Shown in pieces: positions 8,378 through 16,447 of a stretch of DNA of 64,000 nt. The DNA comes from Scybalousia_A sp964639765. Lineage in GTDB: Bacteria; Bacteroidota; Bacteroidia; Bacteroidales; P3. The notes beneath the pieces are model-generated. The model saw nothing but the letters and a program-made list of their open reading frames with translations, searched no databases and was not told the origin of the DNA. Position numbers and translations under genes: made by a program. The stretch covers positions 1 to 64,000 of the forward strand of contig CAZXEN010000002.1 in NCBI GenBank assembly GCA_964639765.1. Reading direction: 5' to 3'. The stretch's first letter is position 1; each line of letters begins with the position of its first letter.

Positions 8378-9070
8378 CTATTTAAGAAAGTTTTTTATGA
8401 TGCTGTCAAACAAAATCTTTCCGTCCGTATTCCCAAGTTCTTTGTCGGAACATCTTTCAGGGTGAGGCATCATTCCAAATATATTTTTTGTCTTGTTTGT
8501 TATGCCTGCTATGTTTTCAACACTTCCGTTAGGATTACACTCTTCTTTTATTTCGCCTTTTTCATTGCAGTAGCGGAAAAGAACCTGCTCGTTGTCATTC
8601 ATACGTTGCAGTACGTCTTCATAGGCAAAGTATCTTCCTTCTCCGTGAGCTATTGGAATATTCAGAGGAGATCCTATCTTGGCTTCTTTAGTAAATATCG
8701 TACTATTTGTTTGTGGAGTGATATATTGGTTCTTGCAGATAAATTTCTGGTTATTGTTGTGCAGAAGAGTGCCTTCCAACAGTCTGCTTTCACAAAGAAT
8801 CTGAAAGCCGTTGCAGACTCCTAACAGATAACCGCCTTTGTTTGCGAATTTTATTATCTCTGACATTATCGGAGACAAAGATGCAATTGCGCCACTGCGT
8901 AAATAATCCCCATAAGAGAAGCCTCCTGGCAAAACAATCATATCACAGTCTTGCAAGTCGTGTTCTTTGTGCCATAAAGGTACGACTTCCTGTCCTTCAA
9001 CGTTCCTTAGAACATAAATCATATCGTGGTCGCAGTTAGACCCTGGAAAAACAACTACTCCGAATTTCAT
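8378..9070 (-). CDS. purQ: Phosphoribosylformylglycinamidine synthase, glutaminase subunit
   Basis: The 230-residue class I glutamine amidotransferase supplies ammonia to the FGAR amidotransferase in purine synthesis. The N-terminus KFGVVVFPGSNCDHD is characteristic, the nucleophile Cys lies in LGVCNGFQIL (about residue 86), and the His/Glu of the triad are in MMPHPERC near the C-terminus. IAHGEGRYF is also typical of PurQ. The separate small subunit implies a separate PurL, not in the window. Some Bacteroidota use a fused PurL, so a stand-alone PurQ is of note. Confidence 0.93.
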   Translation of the reverse strand: MKFGVVVFPGSNCDHDMIYVLRNVEGQEVVPLWHKEHDLQDCDMIVLPGGFSYGDYLRSGAIASLSPIMSEIIKFANKGGYLLGVCNGFQILCESRLLEGTLLHNNNQKFICKNQYITPQTNSTIFTKEAKIGSPLNIPIAHGEGRYFAYEDVLQRMNDNEQVLFRYCNEKGEIKEECNPNGSVENIAGITNKTKNIFGMMPHPERCSDKELGNTDGKILFDSIIKNFLK

Positions 9071-9149
9071 ATCTATATTAGTTTTGTTGATTTGTCTTTA
9101 AAATGTTTTTGCAAAATTACGAAAATTCTTAAAAACGCTGTCAAATATC

Positions 9150-10577
9150 TTATTCTTTTTTCTTTAAACCCAATTTTTTTGCCTCAATATCCAAGAGTTT
9201 CAGTGCCTCTTCCTTGTTGTTGGCAATCATTCCGTCCAAAATGGCGTCCTTGACAGCGTCCTTGAGTATTCCAACTCTCTTGCACGGCTCAAGATTGTAC
9301 ATTTCCATTATTTCTTCTCCGCTTATTGGAACCTTGAAGTTCCTTATTCTGTCTTTTTCTTCAATTTCCTGCATCTTTTTCTTAACAATGCGGAGATTGT
9401 TAAGATATTTCTGTTTCTTGAAAGTATTCTTGCTTGTAATATCACTTTGACATAGTATCAAAAGATCATCTATGTCATCACCGGCTTCAAACAAACATCT
9501 TCTCACTGCACTGTCTGTAACCTCATCTTCAACCAAAGCGATAGGCCTTAAATGTAAAAATACGAGTTTCTGAACATATTTCATATTTTCATTAAGAGGC
9601 AGGTGCATACGTCTGAATATTTTTTCAACCATACGGGAACCTTTTACCTCATGTCCGTGAAAAGAATAACCGGTTTTTGCATCATAGCGTTTGCAGAGAG
9701 GTTTTGCTATGTCATGCATTACTGCCGCCCAACGCAAAAAAAGTTTGTCGCTCTTTATTGCAACATTATCCAAAACCTGAAGAGTATGCAGGAAGTTGTC
9801 TTTGTGAGATTTTTCCCCGACACTTTCAACTCCTTTCAGAGCAACAAATTCTGGGAAAATGATTCTTAGCAATCCAGAACGGTCTAAAAGCTGGAGTGCC
9901 ACAGAAGGTCGTTTTGCCAAAAGCATTTTATTCATTTCTTCCGTGACTCTTTCTTGTGAGATGATTTTTATTCGTTCGCAGTTGCGTTGTATTGCTTCAA
10001 ACGTCTCAGGAAGAATAGAAAAATCCAGCTGTGTTGCAAATCTTATGCAGCGAAGCATTCTTAGAGGGTCATCAGAAAAAGTTATGTCAGGATTCAAAGG
10101 AGTTCGGATAATATGCCTTTGAATATCAAACAGACCGTCAAAAGGGTCAAGCAGTTCTCCAAAGTTTTTTTCGTTCAAGGCAACAGCCATGGCATTGATA
10201 GTAAAATCACGGCGATTCTGGTCATCTTGCAGAGTGCCGTCTTCAACGATTGGTTTTCGGCTGTCTCTTCTATAGCTTTCTTTTCTTGCTCCCACAAATT
10301 CAACTTGCCACTCTTTTCCCTCAAGAGTATAATGTATCATTGCAGTTCCAAAGGATTTGAATATGGAAACCTTTTTTCTTTGCGGCAGGGTTTCTGCAAC
10401 ATGCTTGGCAAGTTCTATTCCGCTGCCAATACACACAATGTCTATATCAGTACTTGGACGTTTGAGAATAATATCCCTTACATATCCTCCAACAACGTAA
10501 GCATCAACGCCCAAATCATCGGCTACGTTGCCTATAAGATGAAAAATATCGTTGTCTATCTGCTCTTTTAAGTTCAT
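9150..10577 (-). CDS. cca: tRNA nucleotidyltransferase / poly(A) polymerase family protein with HD domain
   Basis: The ~475-residue protein has the class II nucleotidyltransferase head (YVVGGYVRDIIL and the paired Asp in STDIDIVC), an RRDFTINAMAVAL motif, an arm/RNA-binding region (DPLRMLRCIRFA), and an HD phosphohydrolase domain (MHDIAKP, FHGHEVKGSRM). These are the features of CCA-adding enzymes in Bacteroidota. A longer frame opens upstream at 10655, but the ATG at 10577 (MNLKEQID) fits the family and lies just after TAATTTTG promoter-like words, so it is used here. The HD domain may give phosphatase or phosphodiesterase activity on tRNA ends. Confidence 0.92.
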   Translation of the reverse strand: MNLKEQIDNDIFHLIGNVADDLGVDAYVVGGYVRDIILKRPSTDIDIVCIGSGIELAKHVAETLPQRKKVSIFKSFGTAMIHYTLEGKEWQVEFVGARKESYRRDSRKPIVEDGTLQDDQNRRDFTINAMAVALNEKNFGELLDPFDGLFDIQRHIIRTPLNPDITFSDDPLRMLRCIRFATQLDFSILPETFEAIQRNCERIKIISQERVTEEMNKMLLAKRPSVALQLLDRSGLLRIIFPEFVALKGVESVGEKSHKDNFLHTLQVLDNVAIKSDKLFLRWAAVMHDIAKPLCKRYDAKTGYSFHGHEVKGSRMVEKIFRRMHLPLNENMKYVQKLVFLHLRPIALVEDEVTDSAVRRCLFEAGDDIDDLLILCQSDITSKNTFKKQKYLNNLRIVKKKMQEIEEKDRIRNFKVPISGEEIMEMYNLEPCKRVGILKDAVKDAILDGMIANNKEEALKLLDIEAKKLGLKKKE

Positions 10578-10697
10578 TTGTCTGTCAAAATTACAAAACA
10601 AGGCTTTTTGCCTCTTAAAGTTCTGCAAAATTACTAAATAAATTTGACAAACCACTCATTGAAGCCCAAATCTGTTCAAGCAAACCTAATTTTCAGC

Positions 10698-11594
10698 TTA
10701 AGAATTGCGGACTATTTTTTTCTTATACGCCAAAGGGGAATAGCCAGTCTGCTGTTTAAAGAACTTACCGAAGAAAGATATGTCGGAAAAGTTCATGTCA
10801 TAAGCAATTTCCTGCATATTCTTTTCGGTGTATTTCATCTGGTATATAATTGATTTGACAGTCTGGTTGTGAATCCATTCCTGTGCATTTCTCCCGCTTA
10901 GTTGTTTAACCACGGTGGAAAGATATTTGGCTGATATGTTCAGTTCATCAGCATAATCTTTTACAAAACGTTTCTTGCCTTCATATTTATTTATCAAAAT
11001 AAAAAAATCTTTCATTATAGTACTTCCTCTCAGCGACTTCTTATCTGCCTTTGTGTTGTCAAGAAACTCTTCTTCCACCATGCTGAAGATATTATAGAAG
11101 ATACATTTTAGGAGTAATTTAAAATTTTCTTTGTCATAAATGTTTTTACTCTTTTCCTGAATGGAAAAAAACAGTAGTTTCAAATAGCATGAAAAGGATT
11201 TGGCACTTTTTGAATACAGGTTTATCACAGGATTGTTGCTGAGGTACTGCAAAATGCCGAAGATGTTGTCTCCAAGCAAAAAATCTGTAGGCGAAAGACA
11301 CCTCAAAGAGAAAGCAATAATGCTTAATCCTCCTTCCATGTTTTCTTTTCCCACATCCACAACGGTATTAGGGGAAAGTATAAGAAGGGAATTCTCTTTA
11401 AGAGCATAATTTTCGCTGTTTATTCTTATATTTGAGCCTTTGCCTGTGTAAAAAGCAATCGTAACCATGTCTTTGAAACAGATAGAGTCCTGACTTACGG
11501 CTATGTTTTTCAGGTTTGAGCAGATAAGAATATTCCCATCGAAGAAAATATTCTGAAAAGAGTTCTGCAAATCATTTAAATATATATCTATCAT
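10698..11594 (-). CDS. AraC family transcriptional regulator
   Basis: The 298-residue protein has an N-terminal cupin-like sensing region (about 1-130, with a KENSLLILSP strand) and a C-terminal AraC/XylS double helix-turn-helix (about 195-295): FVKDYADELNISAKYLSTVVKQLSG, then MQEIAYDMNFSDISFFGKFFKQQTGYSPLAYKK, the classical second-helix signature. The ligand is unknown. It is divergent from the phosphoesterase lipoprotein gene at 11823 and may control it, which is inferred only from position. TATTTTTG (minus, 11619-11626) is its probable -7 box. Confidence 0.9.
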   Translation of the reverse strand: MIDIYLNDLQNSFQNIFFDGNILICSNLKNIAVSQDSICFKDMVTIAFYTGKGSNIRINSENYALKENSLLILSPNTVVDVGKENMEGGLSIIAFSLRCLSPTDFLLGDNIFGILQYLSNNPVINLYSKSAKSFSCYLKLLFFSIQEKSKNIYDKENFKLLLKCIFYNIFSMVEEEFLDNTKADKKSLRGSTIMKDFFILINKYEGKKRFVKDYADELNISAKYLSTVVKQLSGRNAQEWIHNQTVKSIIYQMKYTEKNMQEIAYDMNFSDISFFGKFFKQQTGYSPLAYKKKIVRNS

Positions 11595-11618
11595 TGGAGT
11601 TTTTTGTTATTGATTTTG

Positions 11619-11626
11619 CAAAAATA
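11619..11626 (-). promoter_or_regulatory. -7 box for the AraC regulator gene
   Basis: The minus strand reads TATTTTTG, a TAnnTTTG match, 25 bases before the ATG at 11594. Confidence 0.45.
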
Positions 11627-11795
11627 CAAAAAGAAAGAACACAATAAATCTCAAAAGAAAGAAAATAGGAAAATAAACCAAGTTTTGAGGGTCTTTAGGC
11701 AATATTTCAATGTCAAAGGACGAGCAAAATAAACAATAGGGTCAAAAGAATATTTTTGATGTTCAAAAGATAAGGCTTCAAAGTTTGTATTTGTA

Positions 11796-11803
11796 TAATT
11801 TTG
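11796..11803 (+). promoter_or_regulatory. -7 box for the phosphoesterase lipoprotein operon
   Basis: TAATTTTG matches TAnnTTTG, about 20 bases before the ATG at 11823. Confidence 0.5.
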
Positions 11804-11822
11804 CACAAAAATAAACAATACT

Positions 11823-12641
11823 ATGACTTGGAAAAACATTTGTATTTTAGCATTTTTTGTTTTGTTGTTCAGCTCCTGTGATGAAGGTTTTGAGTATTCT
11901 GTATACAGTGAGCATGTTGATGACAACAAAAAGAATACAACCGAAAAAAACATAAAGGAACTGAAAAAGAAAAACTCGGATACGTTTTCTGACTTCTCTA
12001 TTTACTTTCTATCCGACACACACATCTATTACAAAGAGTTGAGAAAAGCAGTGAAAAAGATAAACAGTCTGAAAAACAACGCTGATTTTGTTGTGCATTG
12101 CGGAGATATTTCCAACGAAGGATTGTTCAAAGAGTATGAATTTACGTGGAACCTGATGAATGATTTGCATTTGCCATATCTAACCGTGATTGGCAACCAC
12201 GACCTTGTGGCAAACGGAAGGGCTGTCTATAAGTCTATGTTCGGAAAAGAGAACTATACCTTCACATACAAGAATTGCAAATTTGTTTTTTTTGACGACA
12301 ACGTCTGGGAAAATACAGTTATGGAGCCGGATTTTCAATGGCTGAAACAGGAGCTTTGTGATGACACTCAAGAATATACTCATGTGTTCCTTATTGCGCA
12401 TGTTCCTTACTGGGATGATATGTTTTATAATTCTTTTAAAATAGTGTTCAAGTCAATATTGGAAGAAAGCAAGGTGAATCTTTGTATTCACGGTCATGCT
12501 CATCGTCCTACAACAAGAACGGAAACACTTGACAATGGCAAAGATGTAAGATTTCTGGTTACAGGAAGCATCAGAGAACGAATGGTTCGCCGCATAGATA
12601 TAAAACAAGACACGGTTATTATCAATGATGTAAAATTTTAA
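11823..12641 (+). CDS. Calcineurin-like metallophosphoesterase lipoprotein
   Basis: The 272-residue protein starts with a lipoprotein signal (FFVLLFSSCDEG, Cys at about residue 19) and a Lys/Asn-rich linker. The metal-binding motifs of the calcineurin-like superfamily follow in order: LSDTHIYY (D-x-H), HCGDISNEG (GD), IGNHD (GNHD), AHVPYW and IHGHAHRPT (GHxH). It would be an envelope-anchored, dimetal phosphoesterase; the substrate is unknown. The next gene starts 5 bases after its stop and encodes a small outer membrane barrel, so the two probably form an operon. Confidence 0.88.
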   Translation: MTWKNICILAFFVLLFSSCDEGFEYSVYSEHVDDNKKNTTEKNIKELKKKNSDTFSDFSIYFLSDTHIYYKELRKAVKKINSLKNNADFVVHCGDISNEGLFKEYEFTWNLMNDLHLPYLTVIGNHDLVANGRAVYKSMFGKENYTFTYKNCKFVFFDDNVWENTVMEPDFQWLKQELCDDTQEYTHVFLIAHVPYWDDMFYNSFKIVFKSILEESKVNLCIHGHAHRPTTRTETLDNGKDVRFLVTGSIRERMVRRIDIKQDTVIINDVKF

Positions 12642-12646
12642 ATACA

Positions 12647-13243
12647 ATGAAAGCCAAAATATTAATTCTATCCTGTTTGTCTTTGTTCGGCTCTGTTGTC
12701 TTTTCACAGAACAGCACAGAAAACAGAAAGTGGTACATTCCTTCATATATAAATGTGCAGTATGCAGGAAACTTGGGGATGTTTTCCACCAGTGCCGGCT
12801 ATTTTTTGTATAAAGACAAGCTATTTCTGGACATAGGTTACGGTTACACTCCTTCAAGCAAAGCCGGTATAGATATACACAATGCTTTAATCCGCTTTGG
12901 TTACAAACCTTGGAAGACAGAACTGAAATTTTTCAACAAAGAGTTCTTTTTCCGTCCATTTTATTTTGATTTGGATATAACCAAACAGCTTAATTCCAGA
13001 TATACATGGTCTGAACTGCCTAACTACTATCCCAAGAAATATTATCATCAGAACGCTGTGAGAATGCATTTTGACATGGGGTTAAGTCTTCAGCACAATT
13101 TTTCCAGATATAAATTGGAACTGTATTATTTGGTAACAACCAATGATGTGTATCTTACTTATTTCAATTATTATTACCACAATCATTGGCTGCATTTTGA
13201 CAAAATTTTCACACAGGGCTTGGGTTTTAACTTCGCTTTTTGA
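12647..13243 (+). CDS. Small outer membrane beta-barrel protein, unknown function
   Basis: The 198-residue protein has a signal peptide (1-20, ending VVFSQ) and alternating aromatic strands throughout (YINVQYAGNLGMFSTSAGYFLY, FLDIGYGYTP, FRPFYFDLDIT). It ends in LGFNFAF with a terminal Phe, as expected for BAM-inserted barrels of eight to ten strands. No specific family is recognised. It is co-transcribed with the metallophosphoesterase lipoprotein, so the two could work together at the outer membrane; this is inference from the 5-base spacing. Confidence 0.7.
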   Translation: MKAKILILSCLSLFGSVVFSQNSTENRKWYIPSYINVQYAGNLGMFSTSAGYFLYKDKLFLDIGYGYTPSSKAGIDIHNALIRFGYKPWKTELKFFNKEFFFRPFYFDLDITKQLNSRYTWSELPNYYPKKYYHQNAVRMHFDMGLSLQHNFSRYKLELYYLVTTNDVYLTYFNYYYHNHWLHFDKIFTQGLGFNFAF

Positions 13244-13310
13244 TTTTATCATAAAATCTGAACTGTTTTACAGATGCTTTTCTTTATTCTTTATCTATTG
13301 ATAATGAATG

Positions 13311-13422
13311 TGTTGGATTTCTTTTGATATTTGTAAAAAAAAGAGTTGGATTTTATTTCAAAAGTCTTGATGTTTACACCCAAAAGATCAAGACTTTTTT
13401 TCTGAAATTCAACTCTTTTTTT
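13311..13422. repeat. Modular intergenic repeat, copy B (fully symmetric form)
   Basis: Within the 339-base gap before ffh, GAGTTGGATTTT (13343-13354) and AAGTCTTGATGTTT (13362-13375) are answered after a 6-base spacer by AAAAGATCAAGACTTTT (13382-13398) and GAAATTCAACTCTTTTT (13404-13420). The whole is a ~88-base inverted repeat of the form W1-W2-loop-W2'-W1'. A further TGTTGGATTT word stands at 13311. Apart from the ffh promoter the gap contains nothing else recognisable. Confidence 0.75.
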
Positions 13423-13521
13423 CAAGGGATTTGAACAATGGGAAAACAAGCTTGGATTGAAGATATATTTCTCTGATTTTAAATATAAAACAATAATAAT
13501 CTCAGAAAAAGAAAAAAAACA

Positions 13522-13551
13522 TTGCTTTTTCAGATAAAAATTGTAACTTTG
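13522..13551 (+). promoter_or_regulatory. Promoter of ffh
   Basis: TTG (13522-13524), 19 bases, then TAACTTTG (13544-13551) is a full match to the Bacteroidota -33/-7 arrangement. An unusually strong Shine-Dalgarno sequence, AAGGAGGG, lies at about 13564-13571 before the ATG at 13583; most genes here lack one. Confidence 0.7.
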
Positions 13552-13582
13552 CACTCCGAAATTAAGGAGGGAAAAATAAGAA

Positions 13583-14917
13583 ATGTTTGAAAACTTATCC
13601 GAAAAACTTGACAGGGCCTTTAAGATAATAAAAGGTAAAGGTAGAATTACTGAGATAAACGTCTCAGAAAGCATGAAGGAAATCCGCAAGGCCCTGATAG
13701 AAGCTGACGTCAGTTATTCCATAGCAAAGGAATTTTGTGATAAAGTAAAGCGTAAAGCACTTGGTCAGAACGTATTGACAAGCGTAGAGCCAGGCCAGAT
13801 GATGGTAAAGATGGTTCATGACGAGTTAGTTACGCTTATGGGTGAGACAACAGAGGAAATCAACCTTAAAGGACAACCAAGCATAATACTTATAGCAGGT
13901 CTGCAGGGTAGCGGTAAAACTACTTTTTCAGCCAAATTAGCTTCCTATCTTAAAACAAAAAAGAACAAGAAAGTACTTCTTGTTGCCGGAGACGTATATA
14001 GGCCTGCTGCTATCAACCAGCTTCAAGTTCTTTGCGGGCAGATAGATGTTCCTGTCTTTACAGAGGAAGGTAACAACAATCCTGTTGATTTGTCCTTGAA
14101 AGGTATAAGCAAGGCAAAACAGGATAATGTAAATGTTGTAATAATAGATACTGCTGGCCGTTTGGCTGTTGATGAACAGATGATGGATGAAATATCCAAT
14201 ATCAAACAGGCTGTCAATCCTACAGAAACTCTGTTTGTTGTGGATTCCATGACAGGTCAGGATGCAGTGAATACAGCAAAGGCTTTCCATGAACGATTGG
14301 ATTACGACGGAGTTGTTCTTACCAAGCTTGACGGTGATACTCGTGGCGGAGCAGCTCTGACAATAAGACACGTGGTAACAAAACCTATCAAATTTATTTC
14401 AATAGGTGAGAAACTGGATGCTTTGGATGTTTTCCATCCTGATAGAATGGCTAACCGTATATTAGGAATGGGTGATATAGTTTCTTTGGTTGAGAAAGCA
14501 CAGGAGCAGTATGACGAGCAGGAAGCCAGAAAACTTTCCAAGAAAATACACAGCAATACATTTGATTTCAATGATTTTATTTCCCAAATCCAGCAGATAA
14601 AGAAAATGGGCAACCTGAAAGATTTGGTAGGTATGATTCCTGGAGTGGGAAAGATGATGAAAGACATAGATATCAAAGACGATGCATTCAAAAGCATAGA
14701 AGCCATTATTGGAAGTATGACTCCGCAGGAGAGAGAACACCCTAATATCATAGATGTCTCACGTAAGCAGAGAATAGCCAAAGGCAGTGGCACAAAACTG
14801 GAGGAAGTCAATCGTCTGTTGAAGCAGTTTGAACAGACAAAGAAAATGATGCAAAGCGTTTCTTCAGGGAAAATGAACAAAATGTCAGCTATGCGTAACC
14901 TTAGAAACAGAAGATAA
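13583..14917 (+). CDS. ffh: Signal recognition particle protein Ffh
   Basis: The 444-residue SRP GTPase binds signal sequences of nascent inner-membrane proteins and delivers ribosomes to FtsY. An N domain (1-95) precedes the G domain with P-loop GLQGSGKTTFSAKLA (about 106), DTAGRL, and TKLDGDTRGGAAL. The Met-rich M domain (about 300-444) ends with RIAKGSGTKLEEVNRLLKQFEQ and a basic tail MRNLRNRR. Length is normal. It is followed 37 bases later by folD on the same strand. Confidence 0.97.
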   Translation: MFENLSEKLDRAFKIIKGKGRITEINVSESMKEIRKALIEADVSYSIAKEFCDKVKRKALGQNVLTSVEPGQMMVKMVHDELVTLMGETTEEINLKGQPSIILIAGLQGSGKTTFSAKLASYLKTKKNKKVLLVAGDVYRPAAINQLQVLCGQIDVPVFTEEGNNNPVDLSLKGISKAKQDNVNVVIIDTAGRLAVDEQMMDEISNIKQAVNPTETLFVVDSMTGQDAVNTAKAFHERLDYDGVVLTKLDGDTRGGAALTIRHVVTKPIKFISIGEKLDALDVFHPDRMANRILGMGDIVSLVEKAQEQYDEQEARKLSKKIHSNTFDFNDFISQIQQIKKMGNLKDLVGMIPGVGKMMKDIDIKDDAFKSIEAIIGSMTPQEREHPNIIDVSRKQRIAKGSGTKLEEVNRLLKQFEQTKKMMQSVSSGKMNKMSAMRNLRNRR

Positions 14918-14954
14918 TTCAATACAATATAACTTTTAATAATCTTAATCAGTT

Positions 14955-15848
14955 ATGCAAGAACAAAAAACAGAACCTATATTAATAAATGGAAAAGAAA
15001 TAGCAGCAACAATTAAAGAAGAGATAAAAAAAGAAGTTGCCGATATATTGGATCACGGACAAAGACCGCCGCATCTTGTAGCTGTTCTGGTAGGAGAAGA
15101 CGGTGCAAGTCTGTCTTATGTAAAAAGCAAGGAAAAACAAAGCCAGGAGGTTGGTTTTACATCTTCCGTATATCGTTTTCCAGCAACCATAACAGAGCAA
15201 GAGCTTTTGCAGACAATAGATTTTCTTAACAATGACGAAGAAGTTGACGGCTATATTGTACAAATGCCTTTGCCTAAACATATAGATGAAAAAAAGGTAA
15301 TAGCTCATATAGATCCTAAAAAAGATGTTGATGGTTTTCATCCGATAAATGCTGGCAGGATGTTGCTTTCTCTTCCTAGTTACCTGCCTGCTACTCCTTG
15401 TGGAATAGTAACTCTTCTGGAACGTTCAAAAATAGAAACAGCAGGAAAAAACTGTGTTGTTCTTGGAAGAAGTGATATTGTCGGCACTCCAATGGCTGTT
15501 CTTATGTCGCGAAAAGGAATGGATGCCACGGTTACTCTTTGTCATTCCAAAACAAAAGACCTTAAACAGATATGTGCTCAAGCAGATATTCTCATAGCAG
15601 CAATAGGCAAGCCTGCTTTTGTAACAGCAGATATGGTGAAACCAGGAGCCGTTGTTATAGATGTTGGTATTCACAGAATAAAAGATGACAGCGAGAAAGG
15701 ATATTATGTTACAGGAGACGTGGATTTTGAAAACGTGAAGAAAAAATGCTCTTATATAACTCCTGTTCCTGGAGGCGTAGGACCAATGACAATTGTTTCT
15801 TTGCTGACAAATACACTTAAATCATACAAAAAAGAAATTTACAACTAA
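14955..15848 (+). CDS. folD: Bifunctional methylenetetrahydrofolate dehydrogenase / cyclohydrolase
   Basis: The 297-residue protein interconverts 5,10-methylene-THF and 10-formyl-THF for one-carbon metabolism. Signature SYVKSKEKQSQEVGF carries the catalytic Lys (about residue 58), and the Rossmann portion includes VLGRSDIVGTPMAVLM and ITPVPGGVGPMTI, the second family signature. Length and both signatures are complete. It follows ffh closely and ends in a clear terminator. Confidence 0.97.
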   Translation: MQEQKTEPILINGKEIAATIKEEIKKEVADILDHGQRPPHLVAVLVGEDGASLSYVKSKEKQSQEVGFTSSVYRFPATITEQELLQTIDFLNNDEEVDGYIVQMPLPKHIDEKKVIAHIDPKKDVDGFHPINAGRMLLSLPSYLPATPCGIVTLLERSKIETAGKNCVVLGRSDIVGTPMAVLMSRKGMDATVTLCHSKTKDLKQICAQADILIAAIGKPAFVTADMVKPGAVVIDVGIHRIKDDSEKGYYVTGDVDFENVKKKCSYITPVPGGVGPMTIVSLLTNTLKSYKKEIYN

Positions 15849-15865
15849 AAACTTACACATAAACG

Positions 15866-15906
15866 AAAAAGGTGGGCAAGTCTTTTTATGCTTGTTCACC
15901 TTTTTT
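15866..15906 (+). terminator. Intrinsic terminator after folD
   Basis: GGTGGGCAAG (15871-15880) pairs with CTTGTTCACC (15891-15900), including two G-T pairs, around a 10-base loop and is followed by six T. The A-rich 5' side may let it also serve the convergent phosphatase gene. Confidence 0.85.
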
Positions 15907-15928
15907 ATATAATGTCTTGCTTTTATTG

Positions 15929-16423
15929 TCAGATATCCTTCAAAACCTTGTCATAGAATTCTTCGCAGGCATTCTCCAGCAAGTCTATCGCAAAGACAAA
16001 ATCTTCTTCTTTCCCATAATAGGGGTCCGGTATCTCACTTTGTTGGTCATATTTTGTGATATAATGGCCTAAAGGTATGATTTTGTCCTTTTCTTCCTTG
16101 GTTTGTGCCTTGTTGTACAGCAAAACCATTATTTCGTCGTCCATTCCCAAGATATAGTCAAAAGAAACAAAGTCTTCGCTTTTTATTTGTCTGGCAATAT
16201 GGGTGAAATCATAGCCTCTTTTCTTTCCTAAGGCTTTCATTCGTTTATCAGGACTATGTCCTACATGCCAAGCTCCAATTCCGCAGGAATCAATAACAAA
16301 ATCTTCTATCCGATTATGAGAAATCAGAACCTGTTTCATTATTTCTTCTGCTGCGGGAGAACGACAGATATTCCCCAAACAAACAAACAGAATACTTGCT
16401 TTGTTTATTTCTCGTTCAGACAT
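15929..16423 (-). CDS. Low-molecular-weight protein tyrosine phosphatase
   Basis: The 164-residue protein has the phosphate-binding loop VCLGNICRSP near the N-terminus (C-x5-R, about residues 15-22) and the general acid in the DPYYGKEEDF segment near the C-terminus. These are the two defining features of the LMW-PTP family. Such enzymes often act on BY-kinases that control capsule export, but no capsule gene is nearby. The gene is 24 bases downstream of pyrG on the same strand and probably co-transcribed. Confidence 0.92.
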   Translation of the reverse strand: MSEREINKASILFVCLGNICRSPAAEEIMKQVLISHNRIEDFVIDSCGIGAWHVGHSPDKRMKALGKKRGYDFTHIARQIKSEDFVSFDYILGMDDEIMVLLYNKAQTKEEKDKIIPLGHYITKYDQQSEIPDPYYGKEEDFVFAIDLLENACEEFYDKVLKDI

Positions 16424-16447
16424 TGCTTTTTGAGTTGAAAGAGCAGG

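Noticed and set aside
10577..10655. Longer N-terminus for cca from 10655
   Set aside because: The extra 26 residues are not family-like and would cover TAATTTTG promoter-like words; ATG 10577 fits better.
13937..14922. Several long minus-strand frames opposite ffh
   Set aside because: They are antisense shadows of a fully conserved gene, with no family motifs or start signals.
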